A stretch of 64,000 bases of DNA, taken from Apus apus (Eukaryota > Chordata > Aves > Apodiformes > Apodidae). The notes below the pieces were generated by a model, which ran no database searches, had not been told where the DNA came from, and was given only the letters and a program-made list of their open reading frames with translations. The stretch spans positions 38,057,659 through 38,121,658 of the forward strand of contig NC_067283.1 in NCBI RefSeq assembly GCF_020740795.1, given 5' to 3'. Numbering within the stretch: position 1 is the first letter of the stretch; the number at the start of each line of letters is the position of its first letter. The translations under genes and the position numbers were made by a program. This document shows, piece by piece, positions 60,412 through 64,000 of the stretch.

Positions 60412-60633
60412 ATGGCGGAGCCTGGCGGCGCCGGGGCCGGGGCGGCGGGCGGCGGCGGGCCGCAGCAGGGTTCCCCGGCCGCCGGAGGGGTGGCCGCCGG
60501 GGGTCACGCCCGTAGCGCCGCCGAGAGCCCCGGGGGGCCCGGCTCGGCGCGCACCGCGGGGAAGAAGGCGCAGCTGCGCGCCGCGCCGCGGGCCAAGAAG
60601 CTGGAGAAGCTGGGTGTCTACTCCGCCTGCAAG
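60412..60633 (+). CDS. KAT2B: Histone acetyltransferase KAT2B (PCAF), exon 1 only
   Basis: KAT2B/PCAF is the GCN5-family acetyltransferase of SAGA/ATAC-type complexes, modifying H3K9 and non-histone proteins. Only its first exon is present: 74 codons in phase 0. They start MAEPGGAGAGAAGGGG, a low-complexity Gly/Ala N-terminus, and end with KKAQLRAAPRAKKLEKLGVY plus SACK, which matches the conserved PCAF N-terminal segment. Donor GTACCC follows. The ATG is in GGGCATGGCGG. The PCAF homology, acetyltransferase and bromodomain regions lie in exons beyond 64000. The Ala/Gly region looks shorter than in mammals. Confidence 0.93.
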
Positions 60634-63600
60634 GTACCCGGCCGCGGGCGCCCACCCGCCCACGGAGGGTGGGGATTGACGGGAGGGAGGGGAGGGAAGG
60701 AGGGAGGCGGTGGGGAAGGGCCGTGCTGGGCGGGGGAGGTGGCCCGGCTGCAGCCCGGCGCTCCCCGCGGAAGTGGCGGCTACGCCGGTGGATCCTGCTC
60801 CCCCGGAGCTTTCCGGCCGGCGATCGCAAAAATAAACCCCGCACGCGCCGAAAACGGGACCGCGGGGGGGTGGGAGGGAAGGGGATGGGGCAGCGCTGCC
60901 CTCCTCCTGCCCGGGCCGGGCGGCAGCAGAGGTGCTCGACCCCGGCGTCCGTCTGTCCGTCCTTCTGCGGGAAGCGGTGACGGGCGGGGCGGCTGCCGGT
61001 GCCGGCGGTGAGCGCTGGGTTAGCAGCACTGCCGCAGCTGCCCGCCGCGTAAACATCCCGGCGGGGAGCGGGGACAGTCGCCTGTTCGGGGAGGGGCGCG
61101 GCCCGCTCCGGCCCGGGGGAGGCACCTCCCGGCCCCGGGCGAAGGCTGCCGGCCGGCCAGGGCGGCGGTCTCGCATCGCAGCGCTGTTGACATCGCAGAA
61201 GCCGCTGCCCCGAGCTGGCACCGTCGCCAGCCGCTTTGGCAGAGGAGTGAAGGGGCGCGGCCTATGGTCTTGGGAAAGTAGTTTCCGCGGCGGTCACGTA
61301 CCACCGTTCCGGTGTCCGTGCCGGCAGCGGGCACCACCGCCCGTCGGTACCCTGCCCCAGCGGGCATCGGCTGCGCAGCGCCTGCCCGGCGCTTGCCTCT
61401 CGTAGGCAAGGGAGCTGCCCTTGGGTTTCCTTCCACAAGCACTTTCCCTCCAGTTTACATCCCGGTGGGAGAAGCGGGGCTCGCCTGTTTGTGGGAGACG
61501 GGAGCAGCCTGGTCAGAGCTGTCGCTCCCACCTTCAGAGACTGTGACAAGTGGCATCGTCGTCCGTGCGTGTGCACATGCAGAGGAGAAGGGGTGTGCTG
61601 GAGCACGGGCTGCTGGGAGCATGGGCCGCTGGCTGTGCTGCTGCTGTCAGGGCAATTCCTGGATGCACGGCTGGTCTGACATGATTAGATCGCCAAGTAG
61701 TTGCCATTCACTAGTAATGTTTTCAGCGTTGAAAGTAGCTGTTTATGAGAAACGTGCATCTTACTTTCGCTGTTCCCTTACTTTGGAGCCTCAAAATGGC
61801 AAATGTTAAGTGAAAGGCCAAACAAAACGTTGATGTACGTAAGGAAGCATCATACTATGGCTTTGTAGTCCTGTCTGGTGGGGTGAGGAGCTTTAACGGT
61901 ATGCTAAGACATGGTGCAATGCTGTCATGTGAGGGCAAATTAAGGAAGCCACACGCATTTCAGTTTCGTAGCTGTTAGCAAATGTGCAGGCACCTCTACT
62001 GCAGCCTTGGTGTGTATGTGGGACGTTGCAAGATTAAACACCACAGTGTCAGGAAAAGAGTAGCTAGTGCACTTGAAACTTTCTGCCCTCGTTGCAGGCT
62101 GCGTGTTGTCATTTGAAGCTTTTCCAGTGTTGAGTCCCCTTTGCACCTCCATATCTTAATCATAACAAGACTTGCTGTTAAACTAAGCTGGTTGTGGGGT
62201 GGGTAAGATTTCCACTGTTAGGAGAGTGTGTGTATTTTGTGAATTACTTTTTTTCTTCCCTAGTCAGTTATTTTTTCTTCTCTAAATGTACCTGCAGATA
62301 ATCTTAGCGAGGGCAAAAGCCTTTCCTTGAAGTTCTTACCTACACAGAGATAGCTGTGCTGTGAAGAAGTGTGGACAGCCTTGTCTCCTCTCAAACCCTT
62401 TGCTTTTTCAGGGACATACCAGCCCCACCTGCTGCAGGTACCTTGTTGGAAGGGAGTCAAGTGCCATTTGGGAGGGGAGGAAGGCACACCATGGCCTGCT
62501 GCCAGCCCTTTCTTTCCTCTCACAGGGCTCTGGTGGTGGGCTGCAGTGTGGTGACAGTTCGTACTGCTGGTGCTCTTCTGGGGTGTCCTTTCTGGCTCTT
62601 TTCTGTGAGAAGTCCTGGGTGAATGCTGGCACTCTAGTGATGGATGGAGTGGGACCAATGACTGAGACATCCCAGGACCTCTTCCTCCCATCAGGATCTA
62701 GGAACAGATACAGCACTAAATGCTGCTCTGTGTTCAGATTGAAATGCAAAACCTACTATTGCTGTTTTGCTTCTCTTCAGTATTTCAGTGGCAAGCGGCT
62801 TGCTTTCTTGTCTCAAAACAGAAGCAAGTAGGCAGACGGGTAGCTCCTTGTAAACTAATCAAGTGGCTTCTGTGGGATAAAGGGGGAGGGATGGAGCAGG
62901 GTGGAAGAATGTGTTATTTTTCTTCCTGAACACCTGGCAGGTGCTCCAAAACTACACTGCTTGGTTCATAACTCCAGTGGTTTGCAAGAAGCTGTAGCAG
63001 TGCTGAGTGTAACTTTGAACTTTTTCTTTAGGCTGTGATTTCTCTTCCATTTATTTTGCATTTCTGTTTGTGAGTGCGAGAGAGTGAGAGAAAGCAAACA
63101 CACCATCTCTGAATTGTGTTCATTCGAGTCGTGGCTATACATGAATCTTGCATAAATCTACATAGAGCTGTACAAGTTGGAGTGCATAAAGTATGTAATG
63201 GCATCCTTAGCATTGGTGATCTTCTCCCACATAAAATTAATCACAAAACACTGCTGCTTCAGCACAAAATAATTATTTGGAGATGCTGGGAGTAGCTGAA
63301 GCAGGGAACATGTGTTTGCTAGGTATGAAGAGCAGCAACACAGTAAGATGGGGAGGATGGTGGCTGTGTAGAGGGTGAGTCTCACTGGTGACAGCAGAAA
63401 TGCTGAGTGGAAAAGGGTGGAAGGTGCTGCTGAGGAGTAAGGTGCTCAGTCCTTTAAGAGAAACCTCCTGGTCCTTCTTCAGTGATCCCCTTTCTTTATG
63501 GGAAACACAAAGAATATTTGCAAAGACCTCTTCAGTGTGCACATATTCTGAGCAGAATGAGAATGAAGTTTAGGGATCTGCCGCCCAGGCTAGAGAAATG

Positions 63601-64000
63601 GGCGAGTTGTTTCTTTTTACTGATAAAGAATTGGGACAGGAGAGTTGTAGCTGTTGAGCTGCTCCACTTGACTTTTTCCCTTGTGAGAAAAGGTTGGGGT
63701 GGAGGGGAGAGAACAGTCTCTTCTGTGTAAAAAAACACTTAAATGATCAAGTTTGTGTGTGCTTGTGTGGGAAGAAGCATGTTCTGAACAGCAGGATATA
63801 TATTAGGAGTTGGCACGGTTTTCATGACATTTGGAAGTGCACAGTAGTGCTGTATGCTGTGCAGGATTTTGTATTTGGCACTTGTTATATCTGTGTATGT
63901 ATGAATGGCTGCATACATCGTTTTGGTTTTGCCCAGCGTGATTTTGAGGATTAGGCATGGAAGCTTGCAGAACTTTTATAGAAGGCAGCACTGTGTAACT
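60634..64000 (+). other. KAT2B: KAT2B intron 1 (partial)
   Basis: CpG-rich to about 61460, then ordinary sequence. No exon matching the next conserved PCAF segment is present before the end of the window. Confidence 0.7.

Larger units (their letters stand above)
58860..61460 (+). promoter_or_regulatory. KAT2B: CpG-island promoter of KAT2B
   Basis: A large CpG-rich block surrounding KAT2B exon 1, interrupted by an AT-richer part at about 59100-59850. It is TATA-less. Very long stop-free frames on both strands here are due to GC content. Confidence 0.8.

Noticed and set aside
59932..61221. 429-codon minus-strand open frame opposite KAT2B exon 1
   Set aside because: Same GC-content artefact. 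It runs antisense to the real KAT2B exon and reads as Ala/Arg/Gly/Pro-rich filler.
1..64000. tRNA, rRNA, CRISPR array or bacterial-type operon
   Set aside because: Nothing with cloverleaf or A/B-box layout, rRNA similarity or repeat-spacer periodicity was seen. The genes are split eukaryotic genes.

Overview
The window is vertebrate nuclear DNA, almost certainly from a bird. The evidence is many CR1 LINE fragments ending in the ATTCTATGATTCTATG-type 3' tail, avian-type retroviral LTR relics, intron-exon genes with GT-AG junctions, and CpG-island promoters in AT-rich flanks. The exact species cannot be read from the sequence. No bacterial, CRISPR, operon or viral-genome system is present.

Four protein-coding genes lie in the order and orientation known from human 3p24: EFHB (minus), RAB5A (plus), PP2D1 (minus) and KAT2B (plus, first exon only). 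EFHB (also CFAP21) runs from its CpG-island start codon at 18857 to its stop at 3530. Thirteen coding exons join in phase to about 586 residues and include two C-terminal EF-hands. RAB5A has a non-coding first exon in the CpG island ending at 27066 and five coding exons (32186-41757) that give a complete 215-residue Rab5 GTPase. PP2D1 has two coding exons (49146-48132 and 44657-43486) that give 728 residues of a PP2C-fold pseudophosphatase. It has lost metal-binding residues and carries a tandemly repeated insert near its C-terminus. KAT2B (PCAF) contributes only exon 1, at 60412-60633; its next exon lies beyond the window.

Layout: 1-560 unique; about 560-2605 a 5'-truncated decayed CR1 LINE; 3461-18857 EFHB; 19100-26200 intergenic with two LTR relics; 26230-27460 the RAB5A promoter island; 27067-43300 RAB5A; 43340-49147 PP2D1, tail to tail with RAB5A; 49150-58860 intergenic with two CR1 copies; 58860-61460 the KAT2B promoter island, containing a perfect 23-bp inverted repeat; then KAT2B intron 1 to the end.

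The genes are not functionally linked. They are an axonemal doublet protein (EFHB), the early-endosome master GTPase (RAB5A), a catalytically degenerate phosphatase-like protein (PP2D1) and a histone acetyltransferase (KAT2B). I found no undescribed biological system. The most distinctive observations are the PP2D1 internal repeat, the near-abutting RAB5A and PP2D1 3' ends, the hairpin upstream of KAT2B, and the altered calcium loop and uncertain splice sites in EFHB.
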